Of a stretch of 64,000 nucleotides of DNA, positions 16,169 to 28,600 are shown piece after piece. The notes under the pieces were generated by a model that was given only the letters and a program-made list of their open reading frames with translations, had not been told where the DNA came from and did not search any database. The DNA is from Casuarius casuarius (lineage: Eukaryota > Chordata > Aves > Casuariiformes > Casuariidae): the NCBI GenBank assembly GCA_003342895.1, contig PTFA01000005.1, positions 102,561-166,560 of the forward strand, in the 5' to 3' direction. Positions within the stretch are counted from its first letter, which is position 1; each line of letters opens with the position of its first letter. The position numbers and the translations under genes are program-made.

Positions 16169-19100
16169 AGAGTATGCATTGTACCAGCTAGTGCCCAGCA
16201 CAAATTCCCAAATATGGATAAGGACTCAATTTTGAAAAAGACTAACAGTCACTGAATACTCTCCACTGAGAATCAGAAAAGGAGTGAGACAGCATGAAAT
16301 GAGGTAGGTTCATAATATGCAAAGATATTCAATAATGTCTTTTGAGGAGAGCAGACAAGAATATTCTGTTCCTTAGAAAGACAGTACAGTGGTATAGCGG
16401 TAATATTAGAATTGTTTGCTGTGATGATGACAGTGATTTTTGAAAAAGAGGATTGTTGTTTCAGGTGGGGAAGTAAGCGGCAGGAGCAGCTGTGCTGCAA
16501 AGCGAGTCAGATCCTGTTTTCTTGCAGGTGTTCTTTATTAATAAAAAACTACAGAAAGATATGTGAGCTGCAACAATAATGCAGTTATGTTAGAAGTACA
16601 GAAAAGGCGGAGAGAGTGGGAGCTGTTCTAAACAGAAGATCTGTATGAGCTGCAGTCTGGCTGTTTAAGAAGCTAAGATGGAACAAGCAGCCTTGTAACA
16701 ACAACTATGGGTAAAAATAATTTCTCTGTAAAGCATGGTAGAATGTTTTTGTACTTCATCCCCTTTCCTAGAGGGGACAGTATGGTGCCTTGATGGCCAA
16801 ACCTCTAACAGTTCTCTAACCTGCAAATGATAGTAACTCAGTTAAAAAGTTGTTTAAGGTTGGGTTAGGAACAATTACTTATTTTACTGGCAATTTGTTA
16901 ACAAGCAAAATGAAAATTTTCTGAGGTCAAATAGAATTGTCTTAGTGGAGACCAGAGACAATCTAACGCCAAATTCTGATCTGTAAAGTCTTAGTGGTCA
17001 ACTTTGTCAGGGACAGAATTGGCTCCTGCCTCTCTCTCTCACCCCTGCAGTCAGACATCTCTCTCATGCATCTGAGATGCAGTGTGTGGCCGCTCAGTGA
17101 CGTCAAGTGCAGCTGGTCAGCCTGATCTGTCATCCCAACAACCTACCTCTACTATGTAGGGTCATGGAGCAGGAGGGTAGGTATGGCACAGTACTGCAAA
17201 CGGAGATACAGTCCAGCTGTGGAGAAATGTCTGAGGCAGTTCGGGCTGGTGAACTAAACTGTCACGTGGACACTCATTGCAGGATAAGAATGATGCTATT
17301 TTTCCATCTTTCCTTAAATGTAAACAGTATAAACTGTTTTTAAACTTGGAAGAGTCACTCTTGTATGTGACCATACCCAACACAGCAGGGCTATACCACT
17401 ATAAATATATTGAAGGAAATCAAACTGTTTGGCTGTGCTTCTGCTTCCTGGATAGCAGTTTGTAGAAATGAGAGAAGGTAAATTCAAGAAAACTTACTCT
17501 CAGGAACAGGTAGTAAGAGCATTTTGTGTCATGGGTGGGATGTTGATGCCTGACTCCTTGCCTCTTATCTGAAATCTAGAGGGTTTTTTTATTGCTGTCA
17601 TCTTGATTTTCTATAGAAAAGGAAAGGAAGTGAGTTGCAGAGGGACCTTCTTTATGTCTTCACCAGCTGTGAATTCAAATTTTCCTCCTCCCACTCCTGT
17701 GAAGCAGTTCAAGGAGAGTTAGAGATACAGGCACCTGCAACAGGGCCTCCTGAGGTAAATCGCCTCAAGTATTAATCCAGATCTGACCGGCATGCGGTCA
17801 CAGGGCCAGAAAGCTGACAATCAGTCTTTTCTGCGGTCTCTTCTGTGTCAGTAGGCTGTTAATATGAGATTAGCAGCATTAGGCAGACTTTGAGCTAGAA
17901 ACAGTGAGGCTCTATAGTCTGATTTGAAGAGAAAGAAACCCACTTACACCCTCCCCCCCCCAAAAAAAAGAATAGAAAATCTGGAAATATAAAGGGCATT
18001 ATAAACACAGTTGAATGAAGTATGGTCTCTAGGAAAGCTGTGGAGTTTTATAGTACATTATAGCTTATAAGCAACTTCATCTTTAATAAAGCGATGAGGT
18101 CCACAGAGACTGCAGGTCTCAGCGTGCAGCACTCCTTCTTCATAACCATGTGCTTTTGTTTGGGTCTGGCTAGACCATTACATGCTGGAACCTGTAATTT
18201 GCTTGTATTTCCCATGAGCAATACATCCCTATTAAATATGAAGATAGCTCGCTCCAGTTCCCTTCAATTAACCCAAATTCAGGGCTCCCTCTAGCTTCTG
18301 GCAGGCTATCATTAGAGGCCTCAGTTGTGTGAAGGTGAACACTTTTTGGTTATGCATCTAACAGATGGCCAAGTCTGAAATCTTTCTTATTTTACTTAGG
18401 ACAGAATCAAACAAATATTTTATTGTGGTGAGAGATGCCTCACCTGATTTTGAGACCACCTGCTAATATTCCTAGTTTTTTAAAGCACTTGCCTCTTAAC
18501 TTTGGCTGCATGAAAACGCATATAAACAAGAGTCGAGAATGCTAGCGAGAAGACAGTAAAGATAACTACAGGGGTAGTCATAGTCACAATCCAACTAGGT
18601 GGGAATGTATCATGTGATGTTAAGGTCTGAGCAAATCCCTGTTTTAAGCTTCATCTTAAAAACACACTGTAAGGTGCAAACACTGGAAACTGTAAAATTG
18701 GAAACATGGAGGTATTTTCACAGCTTGTAGAGCTGGAATTTTACTAATATAATAGCAAAGGCTTTTAGAAAAGAAGAGTGATTTTAAGTTGATCATGCCT
18801 TATTCTTTGCTCTATATCCAACAAAATACCAAACCTGGCAACCCAGCATTCAAAGAATAAATGTTGTTACTTCTTATTTCATGGTTACCAGTTACAATAG
18901 TAATAATTAGTGCTGGGTGGGGCATTTCATAGCTTTAAGGTGACCAGTTTGGTTAAAGGCCTAAGGCAGCTTCTTTTCTGCAACCAGTTATTATCTGTGA
19001 GGAAAATACTAAGGGCTGTCATCACTGTAAGTACATTAAATCGTCTTTGCCTAGCACCACATCTCTTTGCTCTACTGATTCAGAGTTGCTTCCCCTTCTA

Positions 19101-20869
19101 ATTGTTAATATCTTTTCTTAAAGCCCCACATGCTGAAATCTGTTTTCACCCATTAATCTCTATATTTCTTCTTTTTCAAAAGTGAACATCATGCTCCCAT
19201 AGTTGGGAGAAATGTTTGACAATGTGAATCATAAATGTACCGCTGCCATAAGGCAAATGAGAAGAAAAAAATGTATTTTCTTAGATCACGTTATCTTTGC
19301 CGTACCTTCATGGCTTTTCAGTACTTTTTGTTCCAGTGTTTGTCAAAAACCTGTCCCACATTTTGAATTCAAGCTTAGCACAATCTTCTATTGATTATAA
19401 CTGCAAACATCCAAATGCTTCCTGTTCTGCATTGTGATCTAGGAATTATAGAAAATGTTACATAGTTAATGAAGCAAACTCTTCTGTCTCTCAGGCTGTT
19501 GTCCTGGTTCTTATTTGACTTGGTCTTGTGATGCTCATAAAAGTTTTAATCAAAGATTGTTTTAGAAAAGCCAGCAGTGCTGTAGAGTTGCTAGGTAACA
19601 GTGTCTAACGCTCTGGAGAGGATCAGCTAGGAAGGGATTGTTCAATGATGCAGCCTGTCTGTGTTTGGCCAGGTTAAATGTGTTGCTGTGCCAGTTCAGT
19701 GTGAGGACTGCAGCAGGCAGAACTTCGCTGCTTGCTGTTTGGCTCACAAACTTGATTTAGTAATTAAGAATTTGTTACTTTTTCCTTAATTTGCCTCTGA
19801 GCTTTTTAATGTAGTTGGTGAAAATGCAGCATCTCTAATTTTGGGAAGGATTTCTCCCCTGGTTTTGAAGACCCGTATGCTATTTTAGAGTCTTATTGGA
19901 TTGAGAGGTGTGATTATAGTTTGCGTAAAATTAATATCTAGAGCAGTGTATTACTTTCAGTTTCTCCTGCAAATTAAATTTCTCTTTCTCTCCGTGCCTT
20001 TTTTACTTGCTGGTTGTTCTTGCCTTTCTCAGAAGTGTCATAGTGATACTAGATGCAGACAAACATAGGATTAGGTGTCTAATTAGTTTATGTAGCCTTG
20101 AGCCTACTTGTTTACTTCTCAGCAATGGGGGAAGGGCAGCCCACAAGAAATCTAACTGTTGCCTGTCCTTGAGTTTTCAGCTTTAACAGAAGTCTGAGCC
20201 AGGACTGTCTGAAAAGACAGGTCCTAACTGCCTAGATACATTGTTGTTCCAGCTGCCTGTTGACAAAGGAAGTTGAAAACTCAGTTTGTATTAGCAAATC
20301 TGAAGTGATTTCTCACTTAGGGTTAGCTCCAAAAATATTCATTTCCAAAAAATGACTCAGTATGGACAGCCTGAAAAAACTTGCTTGAAATATTATGCAA
20401 AAGCTAATAAGCTGTAATTAATATCTTTTGGAACTCTACTGTAGGTAGGGCAAGTTGTATTTTAAATGTTTTTGGTTTATCAAAGTGAACCTTAAGCCGT
20501 AACTTTCCTCTCTCCTACTAAAGTCACCCTTTAGCAGATCTAGCTGGGGGAATTCAGCATGATTTTCCCACAGTTAGTTTTTCTTGACCCAGTTCAACAC
20601 TGGCTCATCTGTGGAGAGCAGTAACGCAGCAACTTGTGTTTGGGCTCATTAGCCACTTCACTGCAAAGTCAGTGGCTGGTTTTCAGCTACCACTGAGAAG
20701 GGCTCGCACCGAGGTGACTTGCTGGCTTTGCACTGGAATGGGCTGGGCAGCACTCGCCAGATCCTTTCTTGCATCAGCATTGTGCAGAGAGTGGCCTGTG
20801 CGCAGGGGCAAAGATGGCACGGAGCAGCAAGAGCGGGGCTGCTCCATGAGGTGGGACAAGTCATGAGCT

Positions 20870-21270
20870 GAGGGTGGGCCCGGCACAGGCAGCGGCAGTG
20901 CTCTCACCGCCCAGGGTGCAGTCTCGCCCGTGGGATCCGAGTATCTGAATCGGGTGGGCAGAGCAGGGTGCTGATAACAGGCTTTGTCAACAGCCCCATA
21001 CAAGGTGATGTGATGAATTAGGTTCAGGGTCCAGTCAAGGAGTCCAGTCAGGAGCATTTGGAGACAAGGCTACGACATGGGTCCAAGGTCCACCCAGGAG
21101 ACAGAGAGAGGCTTGAAGACGTGCAGAACTGCATGGCTCAGACCAGGCCTGGGTACCCAGACCAGAGCTGAAATGGGGCCTCCTACACCAGTGAGCAGAA
21201 GGTGCAACCTGGAGGTCCTGGGTGAGGCCGATCAGGGCAGTTTAGGCCTATTAGTGCCCTCAGGGCCCTG
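20870..21270. other. Isolated GC-rich patch with degenerate internal repeats
   Basis: This stretch is clearly more G+C-rich than its surroundings and repeats short words such as GTCCAGTC, GTCCA and CCAGGAG (for example near 21030-21105). No coherent coding frame with splice sites is evident. It may be a decayed minisatellite or an unidentified interspersed repeat. Confidence 0.4.
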
Positions 21271-24200
21271 ACAAATGACTTCTTAAGCTGCTACAGGTGT
21301 TTCCAAAATGATTAAGGAACTATGAAATGGAGTCAATTTTTAAAAATAATTCTACTAATTAATAGACTTGCACAAGGGTCTTGATTTAGCTAAAAATTAA
21401 AAATGCTCTGGATAGATACATTCAAGCATTAAAATTATCCCAAGCCTCCTTAGATGCAGAGTTCATTGACTAGACATTTCTTTCATTAAAACATCTCTCT
21501 TTTTGAACTTAAGGTTTCCTTTTCTTATAACAGAGATGATAATGTCATTGTCTCTCCTACCGGATACAGGGCTTATTAGTTTTTTTTTTTTAGTTGTATT
21601 TGTGAGTTGTTCTGTGATCTTGGTATGCAGCAAAGGGACTAGAGAAAAGCAAAGCAGCAGTGCTGTTTGCTGTATATACTAGCAGAAGTCAATAGTTCCA
21701 GAGCAAAGTAGCAAAATGAGACTCATGTATAAACTGAACAGTTCTGGGAGTGTGGGGAGCTTGCTGGGTTCTGTCAGAAGTCAGGGACTTTGTTAGAGCA
21801 CTTAAGGATAGGCAGTGCCGTGCCCTCATGTTTCTCTTGAAATGTATTTGTGAGGAAGCATGAGGAGGCTAGCAGACAGAGGAAGATTATTGCTGCGTGC
21901 TAGTATGTCAGGCTGGCAGGGGGGAGTACAGAACTGAGTGATAAGGGTCCTGGAGGTCACTGTAAACACTAGGGAAGGTTAAGAGAAATAAGGGGATTGG
22001 GAGGTCATGCTAAGTTTGAAAGGGAGAGTAGATGGACATGACTGATATCATCTTCAGCAATTGGAAACAGAACCTTAAATAGCTCAAATTTTGTTATTTG
22101 TATTCAAGAACGCTTGTCCCTGCCAGGACTAGGCATCCATCTTTCTCATGTCAAATTAAGCAGCAGTTAACAGTCCCTGTGCACTGTAAGCTGCCTGAAC
22201 AATGGGCCTNTTCTAAGATCCCTTTGCAACACTGTCTCATGCCAAAAGGTGTGTTCACCAGAAGAAATTCAATACTAGAAAGATACTCGGATAATTTTAG
22301 GAGATGGAATCAGTGCATGCTAAATCCCCAAAGGAGCTGACTCTCAAAATAGTCTTAGCAGGGAAGCGTGCTCTGTAAACCATTACCAAAAGTTGTGCTG
22401 AAAGCATTAAAACATATTGCATAAGCTGCACAGAGTTTCTGCCTTGATCTTCCAAATCATTGTTCTTTATTTTCCTAAGTTTGCTGCAATCAAAGCTGGT
22501 ACTCTGGTCTCATTATTCATGTGACAGTTAAAGATCCAGATTGGCCAGAAGTAGGATAATCTTGGGACTAAGTCTCTTGTGCTGCCTAAATTACAGAGTT
22601 AAAGAGCNCTGTGATGTACTTAATAGACTGCCTTCACATTGCTCAGCAAGTTAGAGGTTAACAAAGAACCTTATTCTTTTGAAAAGATAATTGACACTGA
22701 AAACAAGTCAACCATCCCCCCGACTAAGCCATGGAGATCATCAATGCTTGTGAACAATAGCTGATGATGTTCAGGATTCAGTGGGTTAAGTGGTTAATCC
22801 TATACAGAAAGCTGCATCCATAATGAGGTTTAAATGGAGGGAATCCACCCAATTTGACCCCTAGAGAATTGCTTCCTGCTGTTAGGCTGATGGATATGTC
22901 TATAAATATCATGTTAGCCATCAGCAGATAAAATCTTGCAGAGCTGAAAAGCCTCTTCCTATTAAATGATACATTGATCTCCATGAAACAGCAGCAGCCT
23001 GGGTTAATGAGCCACAGAAACCAATCCCCCTATTCCTGCAGTGTGATTGTAGCCAAAGACAAGTAAGATCCATAACCAGCTTCCTTCTTGATTTGGTGGA
23101 AAAAAAAGTCAAAACTTATACTGTTTCTTCCTTCTGCGCAGTCTTCTCCACAGGGCCCTTTCCTTACCTTCTGTATTGGACACCCAAGCAGCATATCATC
23201 ATCCTTTTGCTGCAATTTGTTCAAACTTACAATTTGCTGTTTACATCCATCAGAGAAACCTGTCAGTCAGGACAGTTATGGAAGATTTGCCTTAGCAGTT
23301 TTCTTCAGCTAAAGCAGTACCCTACAGAGCTGTAGAGAACACACCAGCAAGTTTACGCACCTTTTCCAGCACAGGCACTAATGTATAGCAGACAGACAAA
23401 CTTCAGTAATCATTTCTGTTCATCCTCACTCCTTCTTATCGATTTTTGCATTTTTAGCACAAGTGCTTGTGATGTGGGATATTTTCTTTAAAGCTAAAAT
23501 CTTAAGGTGGTTAAGCATATCCTGTTATTATGCAGGGCCTAAGTTTTGATTTTTCTACCTCTCAAAGCTGTTGATACTGCATGTGCATGCACGTGCACGC
23601 GCACACACACTTACAGAGACTTCAACCCCACTATTTGGATTCTCCATGCTGTCTGTTCAAGCCTCCATGTCTGTACGTATACAGGCCTCAGCACAAGTGT
23701 ATGCCACCTTTCTGTCGCTTCAGCCAGCTCTGCTTGTGTTTAAAGATGCCAGCCACAAGTGAGTTAAACCTTATAAGGTAGCTCAGAGTAAGCTGTTTTG
23801 AGTTTGTGTTCTGTATGTTTCTTCCCCACACTGCCTATTTGTCTCCCTTTGCCTTTCTGCCTCAGTTTTGCTCTCTGGCACCATGCTCCGCAGTTGCTGA
23901 CTCACTGGAAATTCAAATGTTTCCCATCCCCGGGGACTGTGACCGTCTTGTTTGGCATACCCCTGGTTATCACTGTGGGACTTATTTGGAGAACTTGCAA
24001 GAGATGCTTTGCCTGGCCCTCCTGAATGGCAGCCGGTGCTGTTGACAGTGTTATTCCAAACACAATAAGGGCCAAGACAAGAAAGATTAGAAGAAACCAG
24101 GGATTCATATTCCCACCAAAAACCACACCCATAGCTGCTTACAATGTGAGGATATGTAAGAAAGGGGCATTGTGAGGGGAGAATGATTAGGGTGCTTTCC

Positions 24201-25611
24201 TCTCTTCTTTTACTTTTCTCATGAGTTTTGGCCTTCCTTCCCTTCCCCATAGTGTTCCTCATCTGATATACACCACATCAGGAAGCTTTGGAAGTGGGAC
24301 CTGCCTTCCAAGGCAGATCAGTTCTGCCTTCAGTGCTCTGCTTGGACCTTTCTGCTTGGAAATGGTCCTATGCTTGTCTAACAGTGAGCTAGGCAAGGAA
24401 GAAAGGAAAAGAAAGGAACATTACAGAAACTTTGTTTCTGAAATTGTCCTTTGCTGCTTCAGTGTCTTTGAAGGTGAGACAGTCTTTTGCTTCAGAGACC
24501 CTACAGGAGTTAAAGTAAACTGGAACAGTAGAGGATGATCATGAAATTCAGCAGCTCTGCCTGCCCTGTGTGTGTTGACAGTGGGGTCTGCCGAGTTCAG
24601 CCACTCAAAGAACTGAGCTGTTATTAGCCTTGAAGAGCCAATGCACTAAGAGAAAATGATTCTACTCCATTTTCAGCAGTATCAACAAAATTGTTTACCA
24701 AGTTCCAAAGAGTTATATTTTTGGCATCCCTGCTGGCCTAATCTGGCCTGTTGAATGTTACTTATGAGTAAGAAGGAAAGAACTTGACTTGTCTCTCAAT
24801 TATGAAGCAGAATTTTTATGGATGACAGTTAAAGAAAAACAAAGCAAAACAAGTTTTTGTACGTTTACCTCATAGGATCTGGAGAAACAATGACTACAGA
24901 GCCTTCTGATTTCAACTGGAGGGATAGGTGCCTCCATCATTTAAAATCACATCTCTGGTGTCTCAAAACAACCAAAACTTGAGACATCCAAAATGAATGA
25001 ACACTTGTAAATCTAGTTATAAATGGCCTGTTCAGAGTCATACAATATGACTGCAGAAAAGCTGGAAGGTGACCCCAAACCTTTCTTGTTAGGGCAGAAT
25101 TTCTGTGATGGACAATCGTCCTCTTTGTCCTTGAAGACCATGCTAACTGTGACTCAAATATAGGCCACCGTAGTCTGAACTTAGCCCCTTTGACATCACA
25201 GCATCTTAGTAGGTTTTCTGAAGGAATCACAGAATTGCAGATATTTGCAGAATTTCGTTTGCGAACAGATCTCCTTTTGGGAGGAGCTGCAACTACCCTT
25301 GGTTTCTGCTGTCATGCTGAGTGAGGAGAGCCTCCATCTGTTCTCACCACTATGCAGATGCTGTAAGTGGATAGTTGCAGCAAGGCTGAAATCTGAGTCT
25401 GGTGTCAAGGTGAAAATGCTGTTAAGTGGATAATGGGGCACAAGGTCTTCATTGCATATTTAGACTCCATAAAAGCACATGTGACAGTGCCAGAAAAGCT
25501 ATAATCTTGGAACAGCCATAGTGGGATGGTGTTCCTGGCTGCAAAATTTGGGCTATAAATAATAGCTACGGTAACATGGGCCTCATCATGGCCACTGCCT
25601 ATGAAGGGGAA

Positions 25612-25627
25612 CAACAACAACAACAAA
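25612..25627. repeat. (AAC)n simple repeat
   Basis: About five AAC units in intergenic DNA. Confidence 0.8.
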
Positions 25628-28600
25628 GAGCACAGAGAACAGCAACAGTAAAATAAATAATAGCCTAATAAATCATTCATGCCAAGGATTTATACAGTGC
25701 TTTACTCATTCAAAACACTGGGAAAAGCATTAGCTGATTAACCTTGATTAACAATTCAGGTAATTAAAGGGAAGTGGAATGAAAATGGTTAGAGGAAGTT
25801 TGGAGTATGAAGGCTTCCTGAAATGATGAAATGATTTTGCTGTCTTTGATGGGAGGAAGAATTTCTTCCTCTAGGGTTTCAGTGTGCTTGCAATGTGGGT
25901 GTTATTACTGCAGTTTTAATAACCACCTGCTTAATTCTCTGGAATAGGAGATTATGTACAGCATAGCCAAAGGTTTCATATTTGTTTGAATAGCATCTGC
26001 AGTTACATGGGCCTAACAAAAAATGAGAAGTATCATCAGCCCTATGTTTCAGGGTGTAGAATGATGACCAGCCTGGGTCAGGAAGAAACCCTATTATTTT
26101 TTTAACATCCCACCAGTAGGATAGATTGCTATACATTCCTATGTAATATTTAGCATTAGACATTGCTGGAAAACAGGGTATAGTTGCAGAATGACCTACT
26201 GCTTCTCCTTGCATAGGAGCGAGAGCCAAAGCTGATCTGTCATTTGATGTAAAGGATTCACTGAATTAGCAATCAACAAGGCATTGAGAATACTGCAAGT
26301 GAAAGCTGATTTTTTTTTTTAAATGAACAAATTCATTCTTTGGCAGAGAATCACTGTGCAACTTGATTCCTGGCTGTGGCATATTTAGGTTTATATTATC
26401 ACCTGCTGCCCACACTTATGCAGCATAAACTCGTCAAAGAACCTGTGAAGAGATGCATTTTTAGTCTGCTGCCCTGAATCACTTCTCTGTTGAAGAACCC
26501 CTTAATCTGCTGGAGGAAGACAAATACAATCTAGAATAACCACAGACCAAGCATGTAGCAGATTTCCCAAAGGCAAATAAAGACTAGGACTTACTGTAGA
26601 CTGTTTAAGTCAGGTGTTCAATTTATCTGCAACGTAAGAACTTTGTATTTTACGCTGGAACAATACCAGCAAATGGTGCTGCAGATAAAGCCAGCAGCCT
26701 TCAAGAAAGCAGTGATTTAACAGAGTATTAATTGCTTTGATACCTTTGCTACCCTTCTTCAAAAAGACTACAAAAGTCTGTGTTTGCCTGTGACCTGGGA
26801 AGCTGTCAGTGTGAGCAATGAATGCTATCAGACTTCTCCCTTTTCTCTCCCTTTTCCTCTGTCTAGTTCTCCTGGGGATGGAAGATCCTGGCAGCTGGAT
26901 CTACCCCAGGCTTTTGCCTTTTGTTTTCCTGCATTTTTCTCTTGGCACAATTCAGAGGTTTTCTGTGTTGTGCTTCCACAGTCGCATGCTAGAATATTTG
27001 CACAGCTGTCTGATGACAGAAAGGGGGAGAAAGAGAAAATCTACTCTTCTGTTATTCAAAAAGGAAAAAAAAGAGTTTAACATGAGTTTAATCATATAAA
27101 ATCTTTGCTTTGCTCTGCTCTTACTCATGTAACAGAGCTTTCTGGCACCTTGTCTGTTTTTCCCCCATGTCCTCTACCTTGTTCTTCTCATACATACAAA
27201 CTCACCCTTTTCTGCTCCTCTTAAAACCTCCGTGGGCTCCCCCACAACGAAGACTCCATTACCCACCTGCATGCACTCACTTCGGCCTGTTCCTGGTTTA
27301 CAGAAATAGGGCCAGCTCCTACAGTCCATAATCAGGCATTCTTCAGGCAAATCTCTGAATGAAGTCAGTAGAAATTTTGGCAGAAGGACTGCAAAACTAA
27401 TTAATGTTCCTCCCCCAAGTATATATATTGGATGGTGATGAGAGATGAGAAAATAGTGCCTAGAAAGAAAGTCCATTAATAAATGAGAAGTAGATGTGGG
27501 GAAGAACAGTTGATTGAATTATTTATAATGCAGTTATAGAATTGCTGAGTTGCTGAGCTTTCCAGAAACCCATCCATAACAGGCATGGCCATAGCAGTTA
27601 ATAAGAATACAGACAAGCTGGAGCAAGGACCTCCATGAAAATTAGGTATGGAAGTATTTTTGAAAAAATAAAAATTACCATATCCAAATCATTTATCACA
27701 AGTAAGAATGTATTTTAGGGTACTGATAACTTTCTAATACCCTTGAAAACTCATTGTGAGTTAATATTATAAACAGTGCACTACAGATTTTCAAGCAAAA
27801 ACTGAGCAAATGTGGTCCCATCTTTTAAAATAGAAAAGCAGTATAGACACTTCCTATCTAATAATGCTATCTGTAGGCTGTAGTGAAAAAAATGCAATAC
27901 ACATTAAAATTTTAAAAGTTGACAGTGGTACTAAGAGCAAAAAAGAACTTCAGTGTTTAAAAGAACCAATCTTGTTGCAAATTTTTTGACAGAATTATCT
28001 AATTAGTGACTGAAGATATGAAGACTGAGAGCAGATATATTAGATACTTTGTTTCAATGTGTGGACAATTAAATTTCTCAAATCTTCAGTGGCTAAAAGA
28101 AGGAAAAGCAACAAGGCCAATGAGATCTTTTTTAGCTTTGACATCTATGATTCACATGCATGCCCTCCCACTATGAACAATCCACTCCCTTCCTACTTGC
28201 ACATAAACACACGCTCCCTCCCTTTATCCTGCTCTTGGACCACACACACATCTATATCCACTTTCTGCCCTTCACATCAGCCAGCCTCCTGCCTTGGACA
28301 CGAGCCCCTTCTCTGAACTAAGTGCTCAATTAAAGGTGTGTGTTTTCACCCTAGTCCACCAACCAGTTGGGTTTTTTCAAAGTTTTATTGCTCTCCCCAG
28401 TCGTAAGCTCCAGACAAAGCATTCCTTTCTGTGAGGGAACTTCACACCCAGGAATGTGGTTTGGATGTTTAATGGACAAAGGAACATTCATGTTCTTGCT
28501 CCGGTTGCCTCTTAATCCTAAAGAAGAATGAATGTGCAGTGACTTTAGCCTTCCAGCTCAGCTCGTGAAATCTGTGTCCTTCTGTGTACATACCTTTGCT

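Noticed and set aside
23783..24262. 159-codon minus-strand frame
   Set aside because: Hydrophilic, no domain, and overlaps another open frame; only the shorter frame with a signal-like start was kept, as a weak finding.
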